DNA of 64,000 nucleotides from Pseudomonas sp. HOU2 (GCF_040729435.1 NZ_CP160398.1:4197001-4261000); one strand, 5' to 3'; positions 34,609 to 46,531 are shown, counted from the first letter of the stretch. Numbers and translations: made by a program. The notes: generated by a model not told the origin, from the sequence alone.

Positions 34609-35946
34609 ATGAGCAAGAAATACTTTGGTACTGACGGTATTCGTGGTCGTGTCGGTGAATATCCGATCACTCCTGACTTCATGCTCAAGCTCGGCTGGGC
34701 GGCGGGTATGGCCTTTCGCAAGATGGGCGCCTGCAAGGTGCTGGTCGGCAAGGACACGCGCATTTCTGGCTACATGTTCGAATCGGCGCTTGAAGCAGGC
34801 CTGACATCGGCGGGCGCCGATGTGATGTTGCTCGGTCCGATGCCGACGCCGGCGATTGCCTATCTGGCGCGCACGTTCCAGGCCGAGGCGGGGATCGTGA
34901 TCAGTGCTTCGCACAACCCGCATGACGATAACGGCATCAAGTTTTTCTCCGGCAAGGGCACCAAGCTGCCTGATGAGCTGGAGCTGATGATCGAAGAGCT
35001 GCTCGATACTCCGATGACTGTTGTCGAGTCGAGCAAGATCGGCAAGGTGTCGCGCATCAACGACGCCTCCGGCCGCTACATCGAATTCTGTAAAAGCAGT
35101 GTGCCGACCGGTACCAGTTTTTCCGGTTTGAAGATCGTTATCGACTGTGCACACGGTGCGACCTACAAGGTTGCTCCAAGTGTTTTTCGTGAGTTGGGTG
35201 CGGAAGTGGTCGTGCTCTCGGCTCAACCCAATGGTCTGAACATCAATGATAATTGCGGTTCGACCCATATGGGTCAGCTGCAAGCCGCCGTTCTCGCTGA
35301 GCATGCTGATCTGGGTATCGCCTTTGACGGTGACGGTGATCGGGTGCTGATGGTTGATCATACGGGGGCCATCGTTGATGGCGACGAGTTGCTGTTCATC
35401 ATTGCCCGGGATCTGCACGGGCGCGGTAAATTGCAGGGCGGCGTAGTCGGCACGCTGATGAGTAACCTCGGTCTGGAGCTCGCTCTGGCAGAACTCTCGA
35501 TTCCGTTCATTCGCGCCAACGTAGGCGACCGTTACGTGATTGCCGAGCTGCTCGAGCGTAACTGGCTGGTCGGTGGTGAGAACTCGGGGCATATCGTCTG
35601 CTTCAATCACACCACCACGGGTGATGCGATCATTGCAGCGTTGCAGGTGCTGATGGCGCTTAAAACCCGAAACGAAGGGTTGGCGCAAACGCGTCAGGCC
35701 TTGCGCAAGTGCCCTCAGGTGCTGATCAATGTGCGTTTTGGGGGCGGTGAAAGTCCGCTTGAGCATCCGGCTGTCAAGGAAGCCAGTGCGCGTGTCACCC
35801 AGGCAATGGCCGGGCGTGGGCGGGTACTTCTGCGCAAGTCCGGTACAGAGCCTTTGGTGCGCGTGATGGTCGAAGGTGAGGATGAAACTCAGGTTCGTAC
35901 CTATGCCGAGGAACTGGCAAAACTGGTAAGTGAAGTTTCTGCCTGA
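34609..35946 (+). CDS. glmM: Phosphoglucosamine mutase
   Basis: The 445-residue enzyme converts glucosamine-6-phosphate to glucosamine-1-phosphate for cell-wall precursors. The phosphorylated active serine is in [13 protein letters not shown] near residue 102; the metal loop is DGDGDRVL near 242; the phosphate-binding site is [14 protein letters not shown] near 405. Start [15 protein letters not shown] is the family N-terminus. Adjacent to folP as in E. coli. Confidence 0.97.
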   Translation: MSKKYFGTDGIRGRVGEYPITPDFMLKLGWAAGMAFRKMGACKVLVGKDTRISGYMFESALEAGLTSAGADVMLLGPMPTPAIAYLARTFQAEAGIVISASHNPHDDNGIKFFSGKGTKLPDELELMIEELLDTPMTVVESSKIGKVSRINDASGRYIEFCKSSVPTGTSFSGLKIVIDCAHGATYKVAPSVFRELGAEVVVLSAQPNGLNINDNCGSTHMGQLQAAVLAEHADLGIAFDGDGDRVLMVDHTGAIVDGDELLFIIARDLHGRGKLQGGVVGTLMSNLGLELALAELSIPFIRANVGDRYVIAELLERNWLVGGENSGHIVCFNHTTTGDAIIAALQVLMALKTRNEGLAQTRQALRKCPQVLINVRFGGGESPLEHPAVKEASARVTQAMAGRGRVLLRKSGTEPLVRVMVEGEDETQVRTYAEELAKLVSEVSA

Positions 35947-36011
35947 TTCGGCTTGCCAGTCATGATTGTGTTGGGTAACATCTGCGCCCACTTTGACCGA
36001 CGAGGTACAGC

Positions 36012-36767
36012 ATGCGTCGCCCTATGGTAGCTGGTAACTGGAAGATGCACGGTACCCGCGCCAGCGTCGCTGAGCTGATCAACGGCCTTCGTCATCTGGC
36101 CTTGCCAAGCGGTGTTGATGTCGCGGTATTCCCGCCTTGCTTGCATATCAATCAAGTGATTGATGGCTTGAAAGGCAAATCGATTTCGGTCGGTGCGCAG
36201 AATTCTGCGGTGGAATCCATGCAAGGTGCATTGACCGGTGAGATTGCACCGAGTCAGTTGGTGGATGCAGGTTGTTCCCTGGTGCTTGTCGGGCACTCCG
36301 AACGCCGCCAGATAATGGGCGAGCGAGACGGGATGCTGAATCGCAAGTTCGCAGCGGCACAGGCATGTGGCTTGATTCCGGTGTTGTGTGTAGGGGAGAC
36401 CCTCGAGCAGCGCGAAGCCGGAAAAACTCTTGAGATTGTCGGGCGTCAGCTGGGCAGCATCATCGAGGAGCTGGGTGTTGGTGCCTTTGCCAAGGCAGTC
36501 ATTGCTTACGAGCCTGTCTGGGCCATTGGTACCGGACTGACTGCAACGCCGCAACAGGCTCAGGATGTGCATAAAGCCATTCGCGAGCAGTTGGCGGCAG
36601 AGAATTCTGAAGTCGCACGAGGTGTGCGGCTTCTATACGGCGGCAGCGTGAAGGCGGCCAATGCGGTCGAACTGTTCGGCATGCCGGATATCGATGGGGG
36701 GCTCATTGGTGGAGCTTCCCTGAATGCAGATGAGTTCGGTGCGATTTGTCGCGCCGCGGGAAACTGA
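36012..36767 (+). CDS. tpiA: Triosephosphate isomerase
   Basis: The 251-residue TIM barrel interconverts dihydroxyacetone phosphate and glyceraldehyde-3-phosphate. Lys in GNWKMHGTR near residue 10, His in VGHSERRQ near 95, and Glu in [11 protein letters not shown] near 167 are the catalytic set; the phosphate loop is YGGSVKAAN. Start ATG 36012 follows GACGAGGTACAGC. secG follows after 4 bases. Confidence 0.97.
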   Translation: MRRPMVAGNWKMHGTRASVAELINGLRHLALPSGVDVAVFPPCLHINQVIDGLKGKSISVGAQNSAVESMQGALTGEIAPSQLVDAGCSLVLVGHSERRQIMGERDGMLNRKFAAAQACGLIPVLCVGETLEQREAGKTLEIVGRQLGSIIEELGVGAFAKAVIAYEPVWAIGTGLTATPQQAQDVHKAIREQLAAENSEVARGVRLLYGGSVKAANAVELFGMPDIDGGLIGGASLNADEFGAICRAAGN

Positions 36768-36771
36768 AAAA

Positions 36772-37158
36772 ATGCTGGAAACAGTCGTAGTCGTTTTTCA
36801 TCTGCTGGGTGCATTGGGCGTAGTTGCTCTGGTTTTGCTGCAGCAGGGTAAGGGTGCGGACGCTGGCGCGTCTTTCGGAGCAGGTGCTTCAAATACTGTG
36901 TTCGGAAGCCAAGGTTCCTCTACCTTTCTTAGTAAGTTTACTGCTATACTTGCCGCCGGTTTCTTCATAACCAGCTTGGGGTTAGGTTACTTTGCTAAAG
37001 AGAAGGCTCATCAGCTGACTCAAGCAGGTTTGCCAGATCCAGCAGTGTTGGAAGTACCTAAGCAGCAACAACCGGCTTCTGATGATGTCCCGGTGCTTCA
37101 AGAGCAAAAGTCGGCTACTCCAGCGACTGACGTACCTCCAGCTCAAGAGCAGAAGTAA
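36772..37158 (+). CDS. secG: Protein translocase subunit SecG
   Basis: The 128-residue membrane subunit supports SecYEG translocation. Two membrane segments ([19 protein letters not shown] at 4-22 and [17 protein letters not shown] near 58-74) flank the conserved [15 protein letters not shown] loop. The Gln/Pro-rich cytoplasmic tail (residues 85-128) is longer than in E. coli, as in other pseudomonads. ATG 36772 is preceded by a weak A-rich site. tRNA-Leu begins 22 bases after the stop. Confidence 0.94.
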   Translation: MLETVVVVFHLLGALGVVALVLLQQGKGADAGASFGAGASNTVFGSQGSSTFLSKFTAILAAGFFITSLGLGYFAKEKAHQLTQAGLPDPAVLEVPKQQQPASDDVPVLQEQKSATPATDVPPAQEQK

Positions 37159-37180
37159 GAAGGGTTTCAAACGTAGTTTT

Positions 37181-37266
37181 GCCGAGGTGGTGGAATTGGT
37201 AGACACGCAACCTTGAGGTGGTTGTGCCCATAGGGTGTAGGGGTTCGAGTCCCCTTCTCGGTACCA
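37181..37266 (+). tRNA. tRNA-Leu (anticodon GAG)
   Basis: An 86-base class-II tRNA with long variable arm. Anticodon stem CAACC/GGTTG encloses TTGAGGT, giving GAG. T arm GGGGTTCGAGTCCCC; CCA encoded. Confidence 0.97.
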
Positions 37267-37278
37267 ATTAGTCAGGAG

Positions 37279-37300
37279 AGCCCGCTGTTGCGGGCTTTCT
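37279..37300 (+). terminator. Hairpin after tRNA-Leu
   Basis: AGCCCG-CTGTTG-CGGGCT followed by TTCTT, 12 bases after tRNA-Leu. A plausible weak terminator. Confidence 0.6.
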
Positions 37301-37363
37301 TGCAGGTGGAAGGTTACATTGACCCTATAAGGGATCGGTCGTATACTTCCGCCCCAGCTTTGT

Positions 37364-37440
<77 letters not shown>

Positions 37441-37448
37441 GTTTAAGG

Positions 37449-37471
37449 AGCCCCTTTTCAGGGGCTTTTTG
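37449..37471 (+). terminator. Intrinsic terminator after tRNA-fMet
   Basis: AGCCCC-TTTTCA-GGGGCT followed by TTTTTG, 8 bases after the tRNA end. Confidence 0.85.
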
Positions 37472-37515
37472 TTAGCTGGACACTTTCTACGCCGATGTTC
37501 GACGGCGTTTCAAGG

Positions 37516-37538
37516 ATGGGCGTTTCGCCCATTTTTTT
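37516..37538 (+). terminator. Second intrinsic terminator, just before rimP
   Basis: ATGGGCG-TTT-CGCCCAT followed by a run of T, 40 bases before the rimP start. It would attenuate read-through from the tRNA promoter into the rimP-nusA-infB genes. Confidence 0.8.
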
Positions 37539-37578
37539 ATTTTGCAGCGCATGCATTTACATGCACGAGGGGGTTCAG

Positions 37579-38037
37579 GTGTCGAGCAAGCTAGAAGAGT
37601 TGCAGGCCTTGTTGGCCCCGGTGGTCGTGGCCCTAGGCTATGAATGCTGGGGTATCGAGTTTTCGGCTCAGGGTCGTCACTCGATGTTGCGCGTTTATAT
37701 CGATAAAGAGGGTGGCGTGCTGGTGGACGATTGCGCCATTGTCAGCCGTCAGATCAGCGGTGTTCTGGATGTTGAAGATCCGATCTCCGTTGAATACACC
37801 CTCGAAGTTTCCTCGCCTGGCATGGAACGCCCACTGTTCACTCTTGAGCAGTTTGCAAAATTTGCCGGTGAACAAGTGAAGATCAAGCTGCGCTCGCCTT
37901 TTGAAGGTCGACGCAACTTTCAGGGCCTTCTGCGCGGTGTAGAAGAACAGGATGTCGTGGTGCAGGTAGAAGACCATGAATTCCTGTTGCCGATCGATAT
38001 GATCGACAAGGCCAACATTATTCCCAGTTTTGACTGA
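37579..38037 (+). CDS. rimP: Ribosome maturation factor RimP
   Basis: The 152-residue protein helps assemble the 30S subunit. Signature GYECWGIEF near residue 23 and the conserved [20 protein letters not shown] near 73-92. GTG 37579 is the start, with GAGGGGG seven bases before it; an ATG at 37561 is in frame but lies over that site. First gene of the conserved rimP-nusA-infB unit. Confidence 0.96.
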   Translation: MSSKLEELQALLAPVVVALGYECWGIEFSAQGRHSMLRVYIDKEGGVLVDDCAIVSRQISGVLDVEDPISVEYTLEVSSPGMERPLFTLEQFAKFAGEQVKIKLRSPFEGRRNFQGLLRGVEEQDVVVQVEDHEFLLPIDMIDKANIIPSFD

Positions 38038-38084
38038 GACGCGGATCCCGCGGATCCAATGGCTTGCGAAAGGCGAGGCGTACG

Positions 38085-39566
38085 ATGAGCAAAGAAGTAC
38101 TGCTGGTTGTTGAGTCGGTATCCAATGAAAAGGGCGTACCGGCAAGCGTGATTTTTGAAGCGCTGGAGCTGGCTCTGGCCACTGCTACCAAAAAGCGTTT
38201 TGAAGACGAAGTTGACCTGCGTGTGGAAATCAACCGCCACACCGGTTCCTACGAGACTTTCCGTCGCTGGACGGTCGTCGAAGAGAATGATCTCGACGAT
38301 CCTGCGATCGAAACCTGGCCAAGCAAGGTTGCCGAAACGCATCCGGGCGCCAAGGTCGGCGACGTCGTCGAAGAAAAGATCGAATCCATCGAGTTCGGCC
38401 GCATTGCTGCACAGACCGCCAAACAGGTCATCGTGCAGAAAGTGCGTGAAGCCGAGCGCGCTCAAGTGGTCGACGCCTATCGCGAGCGCCTGGGAGAAAT
38501 CATCTCCGGCACCGTGAAGAAAGTCACTCGCGACAACGTGATCGTCGATCTGGGCAATAACGCGGAAGCGTTGCTGGCCCGTGAAGACATCATTCCTCGC
38601 GAAACCTTCCGTGTCGGTGTGCGCCTGCGTGCACTGCTCAAGGAAATCCGCACCGAGAACCGCGGTCCGCAGCTGATCCTGTCGCGTACCGCGCCGGAAA
38701 TGCTGATCGAGCTGTTCCGTATCGAAGTGCCGGAAATCGCTGAAGGCCTGATCGAAGTCATGGCGGCGTCCCGTGATCCGGGTTCGCGTGCCAAGATCGC
38801 TGTCCGTTCCAAGGACAAACGCATCGACCCGCAGGGCGCGTGCATCGGTATGCGCGGTTCGCGCGTCCAGGCCGTGTCGGGCGAGTTGGGTGGCGAGCGT
38901 GTCGACATCGTCCTGTGGGACGATAACCCGGCGCAGTTCGTGATCAATGCCATGTCGCCGGCAGAAGTGGCGGCCATTATCGTTGACGAAGATGCCCATG
39001 CAATGGACATCGCCGTTGGCGCAGACAATCTGGCTCAGGCCATCGGTCGGGGTGGTCAGAACGTGCGTCTGGCGAGCCAGTTGACTGGCTGGACCCTGAA
39101 CGTGATGACCGAATCGGACATCCAGGCTAAGCAGCAAGCAGAAACCGGCGACATCCTGCGCAACTTCATCGACGAGCTGGAAGTCGACGAAGAACTGGCT
39201 CAGGTGCTGGTAGATGAAGGCTTTACCAGCCTGGAAGAGATTGCCTACGTACCGTTGGAAGAAATGCTCAACATCGACGGCTTTGACGAAGATATCGTCA
39301 ACGAGCTTCGCGCTCGTGCCAAGGATCGTTTGTTGACCAAAGCCATCGCTACTGAGGAAAAGCTGGCAGACGCCCATCCGGCCGAAGACCTGCTCTCGCT
39401 TGAGGGTATGGACAAGGATTTGGCGATGGAACTGGCGGTGCGCGGCGTAATTACCCGCGAAGACCTGGCCGAGCAGTCTATTGACGACCTGCTCGACATC
39501 GACGGCATTGACGATGATCGTGCCGGCAAGTTGATCATGGCCGCCCGAGCCCACTGGTTCGAGTAA
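38085..39566 (+). CDS. nusA: Transcription termination/antitermination factor NusA
   Basis: The 493-residue factor binds RNA polymerase and nascent RNA. Order: N-terminal polymerase-binding domain (1-130), S1 (about 135-200; [17 protein letters not shown]), two KH domains (about 230-345; [20 protein letters not shown] and [16 protein letters not shown]), then two C-terminal helix-hairpin-helix repeats (ANSLEEI-type, 365-490). ATG 38085 follows AGGCGAGGCGTACG. infB begins 28 bases after the stop. Confidence 0.97.
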   Translation: MSKEVLLVVESVSNEKGVPASVIFEALELALATATKKRFEDEVDLRVEINRHTGSYETFRRWTVVEENDLDDPAIETWPSKVAETHPGAKVGDVVEEKIESIEFGRIAAQTAKQVIVQKVREAERAQVVDAYRERLGEIISGTVKKVTRDNVIVDLGNNAEALLAREDIIPRETFRVGVRLRALLKEIRTENRGPQLILSRTAPEMLIELFRIEVPEIAEGLIEVMAASRDPGSRAKIAVRSKDKRIDPQGACIGMRGSRVQAVSGELGGERVDIVLWDDNPAQFVINAMSPAEVAAIIVDEDAHAMDIAVGADNLAQAIGRGGQNVRLASQLTGWTLNVMTESDIQAKQQAETGDILRNFIDELEVDEELAQVLVDEGFTSLEEIAYVPLEEMLNIDGFDEDIVNELRARAKDRLLTKAIATEEKLADAHPAEDLLSLEGMDKDLAMELAVRGVITREDLAEQSIDDLLDIDGIDDDRAGKLIMAARAHWFE

Positions 39567-39593
39567 TTAGGCGCGGCCTGAGGAGAGAAGTGC

Positions 39594-42110
39594 ATGACGC
39601 AAGTCACGGTGAAACAACTGGCCGATGAGGTCAAAACACCGGTAGAGCGCCTGTTGCAGCAGATGCGTGAGGCAGGTCTGCCGCACACCGCCGCCGAAGA
39701 AAATGTGACTGACAGTGAGAAGCAATCCCTGCTGACTCACTTGAAGAGCAGCCACAAGGCGAAAGTGGAAGAACCACGCAAGATCACGCTGCAGCGTAAA
39801 ACCACCAGCACCCTGCGTGTGGCTGGTAGCAAGAGCATCAGCGTTGAAGTTCGCAAAAAGAAAGTTTTCGTACAGCGTAGCCCGGAAGAAATCGAAGCCG
39901 AGCGCAAGCGTGAACTGGAAGAGCGTCGCGCAGTAGAAAATGCTGCTCGTCAGAAGGCTGAAGAAGAAGCCAAGCAGCGCGCTGAAGAAGAAGCGCGTCG
40001 CCAGCCTGCTGCTGCGCCGTCCGCTCCCGCCGAAGCTGTTGCAGCACCTGCGCCAGTTGCGGAACCTGTGCGCGACGCCGCGCCGGTTGCTGCTGCGCCA
40101 GCTGCCGATACTCGCAAGCGTGACGAACAGCGCCGTCCGGACAAACCACGTGCCGACGATAACAATCGTCGCGGTGGTGGCGATGGCGAGCGCAAAAACG
40201 CTCCGCATCGCGCATCGGTCAAAGAAAAAGCGCCGGCTCCACGTGTGGCGCCACGCACTACCGACGAAGAAAGCGATGGCTTCCGTCGTGGTGGTCGCGG
40301 CAAGGCCAAGCTGAAGAAACGCAACGCTCACGGTTTCCAGAACCCTACCGGTCCTGTCGTGCGTGAAGTGAAGATCGGCGAGACCATCACTGTTGGCGAT
40401 CTCGCCCAGCAGATGTCGGTCAAGGCTGCTGAAATCATCAAGTTCATGTTCAAACTGGGCACTCCAGCGACCATCAACCAGGTACTCGATCAGGAAACTG
40501 CTCAACTGGTAGCTGAAGAGCTGGGCCACAAAGTGACCCTGGTCAGTGACACCGCCCTGGAAGATTCCCTGGCCGAGTCCCTGAAGTTTGAAGGTGAGGC
40601 AGTTTCCCGTGCACCCGTCGTGACCGTCATGGGCCACGTTGACCACGGTAAGACTTCCCTGCTCGACTACATCCGTCGTGCCAAGGTAGCCGCGGGCGAA
40701 GCCGGCGGTATCACTCAGCACATCGGTGCGTACCACGTTGAAACCGACCGTGGCATGGTGACTTTCCTCGACACCCCTGGTCACGCTGCGTTTACCGCAA
40801 TGCGTGCCCGTGGTGCCAAGGCGACCGACATCGTGATCCTGGTGGTTGCGGCGGACGACGGCGTGATGCCGCAAACCATCGAGGCTGTTCAGCACGCTCA
40901 GGCGGCTGGCGTTCCTCTGGTGGTTGCGGTGAACAAGATCGACAAGCCGGGTGCTGACCTCGATCGCATCCGCAGCGAACTGTCGGTTCACGGCGTGACT
41001 TCCGAAGAGTGGGGCGGCGACACTCCATTCGTACCGGTTTCGGCGAAAATGGGTACCGGCGTTGACGAACTGCTCGAAGCCGTTCTGCTGCAGGCTGAAG
41101 TGCTCGAACTGACCGCCACGCCATCGGCTCCTGGCCGTGGTGTAGTCGTCGAATCGCGTCTGGACAAGGGCCGTGGCCCGGTAGCCACTGTTCTGGTTCA
41201 GGACGGTACGCTGCGTCAAGGCGACATGGTGCTGGTCGGCTCGAACTATGGCCGCGTGCGCGCCATGCTCGACGAGAACGGCAAGCCGATCAAGGAAGCA
41301 GGTCCGGCCATTCCGGTCGAGATCCTGGGTCTTGACGGTACGCCGGACGCTGGCGACGAGATGAGCGTGGTTGCCGACGAGAAGAAAGCCCGTGAAGTGG
41401 CTCTGTTCCGTCAAGGCAAGTTCCGCGAAGTCAAACTGGCTCGCGCTCACGCCGGCAAGCTGGAAAACATCTTCGAAAACATGGGCCAGGAAGAGAAGAA
41501 GACGCTCAACATCGTCCTCAAATCCGACGTCCGTGGTTCGCTGGAAGCTTTGCAGGGCGCTCTGAACGGCCTGGGCAACGACGAAGTGCAAGTGCGCGTA
41601 GTCGGTGGCGGTGTCGGTGGTATCACCGAATCCGACGCCAACCTGGCACTGGCTTCCAACGCTGTACTGTTCGGCTTCAACGTGCGTGCCGATGCTGGCG
41701 CACGGAAGATCGTCGAGCAGGAAGGTCTGGACATGCGTTACTACAACGTGATCTACGACATCATCGAAGACGTCAAGAAAGCCCTGACCGGCATGCTCGG
41801 CAGCGATGTTCGCGAGAACATCCTGGGCGTGGCCGAAGTGCGTGACGTGTTCCGTTCGCCGAAGTTTGGCGCGATCGCCGGTTGCATGGTGATCGAAGGT
41901 GTTGTGCACCGTAACCGTCCGATCCGTGTACTGCGTGAAGACATCGTTATCTTCGAAGGCGAGCTGGAATCCCTGCGCCGCTTCAAGGATGACGCTTCCG
42001 AAGTACGTGCCGGCATGGAATGCGGTATCGGCGTGAAGAGCTACAACGACGTCAAAGTCGGTGACAAGATCGAAGTCTTCGAGAAGGTTCAGGTTGCTCG
42101 CAGCCTCTGA
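39594..42110 (+). CDS. infB: Translation initiation factor IF-2
   Basis: The 838-residue GTPase brings fMet-tRNA to the 30S subunit. The N-terminal domain is followed by a long charged, Ala/Glu/Arg-rich linker (about 90-240). The G domain has GHVDHGKTS near residue 347, DTPGH near 393 and NKID near 447. Domains II, III and the fMet-binding C-terminal domain complete it. Shorter initiation forms from internal starts are known in E. coli; I cannot tell here. Confidence 0.97.
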   Translation: MTQVTVKQLADEVKTPVERLLQQMREAGLPHTAAEENVTDSEKQSLLTHLKSSHKAKVEEPRKITLQRKTTSTLRVAGSKSISVEVRKKKVFVQRSPEEIEAERKRELEERRAVENAARQKAEEEAKQRAEEEARRQPAAAPSAPAEAVAAPAPVAEPVRDAAPVAAAPAADTRKRDEQRRPDKPRADDNNRRGGGDGERKNAPHRASVKEKAPAPRVAPRTTDEESDGFRRGGRGKAKLKKRNAHGFQNPTGPVVREVKIGETITVGDLAQQMSVKAAEIIKFMFKLGTPATINQVLDQETAQLVAEELGHKVTLVSDTALEDSLAESLKFEGEAVSRAPVVTVMGHVDHGKTSLLDYIRRAKVAAGEAGGITQHIGAYHVETDRGMVTFLDTPGHAAFTAMRARGAKATDIVILVVAADDGVMPQTIEAVQHAQAAGVPLVVAVNKIDKPGADLDRIRSELSVHGVTSEEWGGDTPFVPVSAKMGTGVDELLEAVLLQAEVLELTATPSAPGRGVVVESRLDKGRGPVATVLVQDGTLRQGDMVLVGSNYGRVRAMLDENGKPIKEAGPAIPVEILGLDGTPDAGDEMSVVADEKKAREVALFRQGKFREVKLARAHAGKLENIFENMGQEEKKTLNIVLKSDVRGSLEALQGALNGLGNDEVQVRVVGGGVGGITESDANLALASNAVLFGFNVRADAGARKIVEQEGLDMRYYNVIYDIIEDVKKALTGMLGSDVRENILGVAEVRDVFRSPKFGAIAGCMVIEGVVHRNRPIRVLREDIVIFEGELESLRRFKDDASEVRAGMECGIGVKSYNDVKVGDKIEVFEKVQVARSL

Positions 42111-42181
42111 CTCGCGCACTTCAAGGGCCACGCCGAGCCGCCGCATGCAGATGCGCGCCACGGCGTCAGGACTCTAAACGC

Positions 42182-42216
42182 AACGCCCGGTCTGGCTTTT
42201 GTCAGGCCGGGCGTTT
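42182..42216 (+). terminator. Hairpin between infB and rbfA
   Basis: AACGCCCGG (42182-42190) pairs with CCGGGCGTT (42207-42215), with further inner pairs. Few T follow. It may be a partial terminator or processing site within the operon. Confidence 0.55.
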
Positions 42217-42270
42217 GCCGCTTTCAGACCTTGCGGGTTTCACCGTGGGGCAGTAACAGGTAACAAAATC

Positions 42271-42669
42271 ATGGCAAAAGAATACAGCCGTACCCAACGT
42301 ATCGGCGATCAGATGCAGCGTGAGCTGGCCCAACTGATCCGTCGTGAAGTCAAAGACCCGCGAGTTGGTCTGGTCACCATTACCGCAGTGGAAGTCAGCC
42401 GTGACGTCGGTCACGCGAAGATCTTCATCACCGTGATGGGGCAGGACAACGCTGAAGACATCGCGCAAAGCATCAAGGTGCTCAACGCTGCCGCAGGTTT
42501 CCTGCGCATGCAGCTGGCCCGTGAAATGAAGCTGCGCAGCGTGCCGCAATTGCACTTCCACTACGACGAAAGCGTCGTGCGTGGCGCGCATCTGTCGGCC
42601 CTGATCGAGCGCGCCGTGGCTGAGGACAATCAGCACCTGGCCGCTGCACCTGAAGACACCAAGGAGTAA
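42271..42669 (+). CDS. rbfA: Ribosome-binding factor A
   Basis: The 132-residue KH-like protein matures the 16S rRNA 5' end and is needed in the cold. Typical pieces: [20 protein letters not shown] near residues 7-26, [17 protein letters not shown] near 30-46 and LHFHYDESV near 100. ATG 42271 is the family start. truB follows after only 4 bases, so they are coupled. Confidence 0.96.
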   Translation: MAKEYSRTQRIGDQMQRELAQLIRREVKDPRVGLVTITAVEVSRDVGHAKIFITVMGQDNAEDIAQSIKVLNAAAGFLRMQLAREMKLRSVPQLHFHYDESVVRGAHLSALIERAVAEDNQHLAAAPEDTKE

Positions 42670-42673
42670 TTCG

Positions 42674-43591
42674 GTGGCTCAGGTCAAACGTATCCGTCGT
42701 AACGTCAGCGGTATCATCCTGCTCGACAAGCCGCTGGGGTTCACCTCCAACGCCGCGTTGCAGAAGGTTCGCTGGTTGCTCAACGCCGAGAAGGCCGGTC
42801 ACACCGGCAGTCTCGACCCGCTGGCCACCGGTGTGTTGCCGTTGTGCTTTGGCGAAGCAACGAAGTTCTCGCAATACCTGCTCGATTCCGACAAGGGTTA
42901 CGAAACCCTGGCGCAACTGGGCAAGACCACTACCACGGCGGACGCCGAGGGTGAGGTTTTGCAGCAGCGTCCGGTGACCGTTGGTCGCGCCGATGTCGAA
43001 GCGGTTCTGCCGAAATTTCGTGGGCAAATCAGTCAGATACCGCCGATGTACTCGGCACTCAAGCGTGACGGTCAGCCGCTGTACAAGCTGGCCCGTGCAG
43101 GCGAAGTAGTGGAGCGCGAACCGCGTTCTGTTACTATTGCGCGCTTGGAATTGCTGGCCTTCGAAGGCGATACTGCGCGTCTTGCGGTGGATTGCAGCAA
43201 GGGCACCTATATCCGCACCCTGGTGGAGGATATCGGTGAGCAACTCGGTTGTGGTGCGTACGTCGCAGAACTGCGTCGTACCCAGGCCGGGCCTTTCACC
43301 CTGGCGCAGACAGTGACCCTCGAAGAGCTGGAAGCGGTACATGCCGAAGGCGGCAACGAAGCGGTCGACCGCTTCCTGATGCCATCGGACAGCGGCCTGC
43401 AGGATTGGCCGCTGCTGCACTTCTCCGAAGCGAGTGCGTTCTACTGGCTCAACGGCCAGCCGGTACGTGCCCCGGATGCTCCGAAGTTCGGCATGGTACG
43501 GGTACAGGATCACAATGGTCGCTTCATCGGTATTGGTGAAGTGAGCGAAGACGGGCGCATCGCGCCGCGTCGACTGATTCGGTCAGAATGA
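42674..43591 (+). CDS. truB: tRNA pseudouridine-55 synthase
   Basis: The 305-residue enzyme makes the universal pseudouridine 55 in tRNA T loops. The catalytic Asp is in [15 protein letters not shown] near residues 41-55; [13 protein letters not shown] near 175 is the second signature; a PUA-like domain ends the protein. GTG 42674 is the start, with AAGGAG seven bases before it. Part of the rbfA-truB-rpsO-pnp set. Confidence 0.96.
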   Translation: MAQVKRIRRNVSGIILLDKPLGFTSNAALQKVRWLLNAEKAGHTGSLDPLATGVLPLCFGEATKFSQYLLDSDKGYETLAQLGKTTTTADAEGEVLQQRPVTVGRADVEAVLPKFRGQISQIPPMYSALKRDGQPLYKLARAGEVVEREPRSVTIARLELLAFEGDTARLAVDCSKGTYIRTLVEDIGEQLGCGAYVAELRRTQAGPFTLAQTVTLEELEAVHAEGGNEAVDRFLMPSDSGLQDWPLLHFSEASAFYWLNGQPVRAPDAPKFGMVRVQDHNGRFIGIGEVSEDGRIAPRRLIRSE

Positions 43592-43641
43592 CCGAACGAG
43601 TGTGGCTGTTAACAGGCACGGTCACTACTCATTTATAGATA

Positions 43642-43687
43642 CAGGGATTTGTCCCTGGCCTGTTGAAACTGTTTTTGAAACAGTTTC
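43642..43687 (+). other. Two hairpins in the rpsO leader
   Basis: CAGGGA/TCCCTG (43642-43657) and GAAACTG/CAGTTTC (43665-43687) lie just before rpsO. In E. coli, S15 represses its own mRNA through leader structure; these stems could serve similarly, but I cannot show that they match. Confidence 0.45.
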
Positions 43688-43706
43688 CTGATAAAAGGAT
43701 TGCCTC

Positions 43707-43976
43707 ATGGCTCTCGACGTTCAAGAAAAAGCTCAAATCGTTGCCGACTACCAGCAAGCTGTTGGTGATACTGGTTCGCCAGAAGTGCAAGTTGCACTGC
43801 TGACCGCCAACATCAACAAACTGCAAGGTCACTTCAAGGCCAACGGTAAAGACCACCACTCCCGTCGTGGTCTGATCCGCATGGTAAACCAGCGTCGCAA
43901 GCTGCTGGACTACCTGAAAGGCAAAGATCTGAGCCGTTACAGCGCTCTGATCGGCCGCCTGGGTCTGCGTCGCTAA
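43707..43976 (+). CDS. rpsO: 30S ribosomal protein S15
   Basis: The 89-residue protein binds 16S rRNA early in 30S assembly. Conserved stretches [20 protein letters not shown] near 20-40 and [20 protein letters not shown] near 47-66 are complete. ATG 43707 follows AAAAGGATTGCCTC. It sits directly before pnp, the classic rpsO-pnp arrangement. Confidence 0.98.
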   Translation: MALDVQEKAQIVADYQQAVGDTGSPEVQVALLTANINKLQGHFKANGKDHHSRRGLIRMVNQRRKLLDYLKGKDLSRYSALIGRLGLRR

Positions 43977-44015
43977 TCAGCGATTGCGCTATGAGGTTGG
44001 TTGTCTGTCAGGCAT

Positions 44016-44052
44016 CAGCGGTTTTCCGCTGGTGGCTGGCAGGCTCCCAGCC
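44016..44052 (+). other. Hairpins between rpsO and pnp
   Basis: CAGCGG-TTTT-CCGCTG (44016-44031) is followed by GGCTGG/CCAGCC (44034-44052). In E. coli this gap holds a terminator and an RNase III site that starts pnp autocontrol; the stems here occupy the same place. Confidence 0.5.
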
Positions 44053-44169
44053 TCAAGTTTTATCTGCACTACCGTTTTACCCGGACAGTCAGCGGGCCGA
44101 TTCCCGACATTGCCCAAGAATTTCGCAAGAAACCAGTTCCCCCAAGAGCCACAAAGAAGGTAGGACACC

Positions 44170-46275
44170 GTGAACCCGGTAATCAAAAAATTCCAGTTCG
44201 GTCAGTCGACCGTTACCCTCGAGACCGGCCGTATCGCCCGTCAGGCCTCCGGCGCAGTATTGGTCACCGTTGACGACGACGTCAGCGTATTGGTGACCGT
44301 AGTCGGTGCCAAGCAAGCCGATCCAGGCAAGGGCTTCTTCCCTCTGTCCGTTCACTACCAGGAAAAGACTTACGCTGCCGGTAAGATCCCTGGCGGTTTC
44401 TTCAAGCGTGAAGGCCGTCCTTCCGAGAAAGAAACCCTGACTTCCCGACTGATCGACCGTCCGATCCGTCCGCTGTTCCCGGAAGGCTTCATGAACGAAG
44501 TGCAGGTTGTCTGCACCGTCGTTTCCACCAGCAAGAAGACCGATCCGGACATCGCTGCGATGATCGGTACCTCGGCTGCCCTGGCCATTTCGGGCATTCC
44601 GTTCGACGGCCCGATCGGCGCCGCTCGCGTCGCTTTCCACGAAAGCACCGGCTACCTGCTGAACCCGACCTACGAGCAGCAAGCTGCCTCGAGCCTGGAC
44701 ATGGTGGTTGCCGGTACTTCCGACGCCGTACTGATGGTTGAATCGGAAGCCAAAGAGCTGACCGAAGACCAGATGCTGGGCGCGGTACTGTTCGCTCACG
44801 ACGAGTTCCAGGTGGTGATCAACGCCGTCAAAGAACTGGCCGCTGAAGCTGCCAAGCCAACCTGGACCTGGGCGCCTGCTCCAGAAGCCACCGAACTGCT
44901 GGGCGCGATCCGTGCCGAGTTCGGCGAAGCGATCTCCCAGGCTTACACCATCACCGTCAAGGCTGACCGCTACGCACGTCTGGGCGAGCTGAAAGACCAG
45001 GTCGTTGCCAAGCTGTCCGGCGAAGAAGGCCAACCTTCGGCTGCCGACGTCAAAGCCGCTTTCGGCGAAATCGAATACCGCACCGTTCGCGAAAACATCG
45101 TTAACGGCAAGCCACGTATCGACGGCCGAGACACCCGCACCGTACGTCCGCTGAACATCGAAGTCGGCGTTCTGCCGAAGACTCACGGTTCGGCGCTGTT
45201 CACCCGTGGTGAAACCCAGGCTCTGGTAGTCGCGACGCTGGGTACTGCCCGTGACGCACAGCTGCTGGACACCCTGGAAGGCGAGAAAAAAGACCCGTTC
45301 ATGCTGCACTACAACTTCCCTCCGTTCTCGGTGGGCGAGTGTGGTCGCATGGGTGGCGCTGGTCGTCGTGAAATCGGTCACGGCCGTCTGGCCCGTCGTT
45401 CGGTTTCGGCCATGCTGCCGGCCGCTGACGTGTTCCCGTACACCATCCGTGTGGTTTCGGAAATCACCGAGTCCAACGGTTCGAGCTCGATGGCTTCCGT
45501 TTGCGGCGCTTCCCTGGCCCTGATGGACGCTGGTGTTCCAATGAAGGCGCCGGTTGCCGGTATCGCCATGGGTCTGGTTAAAGAAGGCGAGAAATTCGCC
45601 GTCCTGACCGACATCCTGGGTGACGAAGACCACCTGGGCGACATGGACTTCAAGGTAGCCGGTACCGCCAAAGGCGTTACTGCGCTGCAGATGGACATCA
45701 AGATCAAGGGCATCACCGAAGAGATCATGGAAATCGCTCTGGGCCAGGCCCTGGAAGCGCGCCTGAACATCCTCGGCCAGATGAACCAGATCATCGGCCA
45801 GTCGCGTACCGAACTGTCGGCCAACGCTCCGACCATGATCGCGATGAAGATCGACACCGACAAGATCCGTGACGTTATCGGTAAAGGTGGCGCGACCATC
45901 CGTGCGATCTGCGAAGAAACCAAGGCTTCGATCGACATCGAAGACGACGGTTCGATCAAGATCTTCGGCGAAACCAAGGATGCCGCAGAAGCTGCTCGTC
46001 AGCGCGTTCTGAGCATCACTGCAGAAGCTGAGATCGGCAAGATCTACGTCGGCAAGGTTGAACGCATCGTCGACTTCGGCGCATTCGTCAACATCCTGCC
46101 GGGCAAGGACGGTCTGGTACACATCTCGATGCTGAGCGACGCTCGCGTAGAAAAAGTCACCGACATCCTGAAAGAAGGCCAGGAAGTGGAAGTGCTGGTA
46201 CTGGACGTGGACAACCGCGGCCGTATCAAGCTGTCCATCAAAGACGTGGCAGCAGCCAAGGCTTCGGGCGTTTAA
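44170..46275 (+). CDS. pnp: Polyribonucleotide nucleotidyltransferase (PNPase)
   Basis: The 701-residue 3'-5' phosphorolytic exoribonuclease is a degradosome component. Two RNase PH domains (about 10-215 and 310-540; the catalytic one with [20 protein letters not shown] and [20 protein letters not shown]), a KH domain with [13 protein letters not shown] near 565, and an S1 domain from about 620. GTG 44170 is the start, after AAGGTAGGACACC. A strong terminator follows. Confidence 0.97.
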   Translation: MNPVIKKFQFGQSTVTLETGRIARQASGAVLVTVDDDVSVLVTVVGAKQADPGKGFFPLSVHYQEKTYAAGKIPGGFFKREGRPSEKETLTSRLIDRPIRPLFPEGFMNEVQVVCTVVSTSKKTDPDIAAMIGTSAALAISGIPFDGPIGAARVAFHESTGYLLNPTYEQQAASSLDMVVAGTSDAVLMVESEAKELTEDQMLGAVLFAHDEFQVVINAVKELAAEAAKPTWTWAPAPEATELLGAIRAEFGEAISQAYTITVKADRYARLGELKDQVVAKLSGEEGQPSAADVKAAFGEIEYRTVRENIVNGKPRIDGRDTRTVRPLNIEVGVLPKTHGSALFTRGETQALVVATLGTARDAQLLDTLEGEKKDPFMLHYNFPPFSVGECGRMGGAGRREIGHGRLARRSVSAMLPAADVFPYTIRVVSEITESNGSSSMASVCGASLALMDAGVPMKAPVAGIAMGLVKEGEKFAVLTDILGDEDHLGDMDFKVAGTAKGVTALQMDIKIKGITEEIMEIALGQALEARLNILGQMNQIIGQSRTELSANAPTMIAMKIDTDKIRDVIGKGGATIRAICEETKASIDIEDDGSIKIFGETKDAAEAARQRVLSITAEAEIGKIYVGKVERIVDFGAFVNILPGKDGLVHISMLSDARVEKVTDILKEGQEVEVLVLDVDNRGRIKLSIKDVAAAKASGV

Positions 46276-46300
46276 TCACCCCACAGCTTTAGCGCAATGA

Positions 46301-46336
46301 AAATGCCCCGCCGTGAAAACGGCGGGGCATTTTTTT
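46301..46336 (+). terminator. Intrinsic terminator after pnp
   Basis: AAATGCCCCGCCGT-GAAA-ACGGCGGGGCATTT with a run of T: a 14-bp stem with GNRA-like loop, 25 bases after pnp. Confidence 0.96.
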
Positions 46337-46353
46337 GTCTGCCATAAACGCAT

Positions 46354-46465
46354 TTGTGGCGAGGGAGCTTGCTCCCGCTCGGCTGCGCAGCAGCCGTAAA
46401 AACATCAGCCTCAGATAGCTTGGGGTCGCTGCGCAACCCAGCGGGAGCAAGCTCCCTCGCCACAA
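46354..46465. repeat. REP doublet, GTGGCGAGGGAGC family
   Basis: TTGTGGCGAGGGAGCTTGCT and onward at 46354-46379 recurs exactly inverted at 46440-46465. Each half is itself a palindrome (GGGAGCTTGCTCCC). The same family frames 52554-52675. Confidence 0.9.
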
Positions 46466-46531
46466 GTTATGATCAGTAGAAACACGCTCAAATTTGCCGC
46501 CGCCCGAGACCGGTGCTAGGTTTAGCCCACC

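Noticed and set aside
39567..42161. An 864-codon open frame antisense to infB
   Set aside because: Shadow of infB; its sequence has the composition of a reverse-read frame and no known domain.
44089..46122. A 677-codon frame antisense to pnp
   Set aside because: Mirror of pnp; no independent ribosome site or domain.
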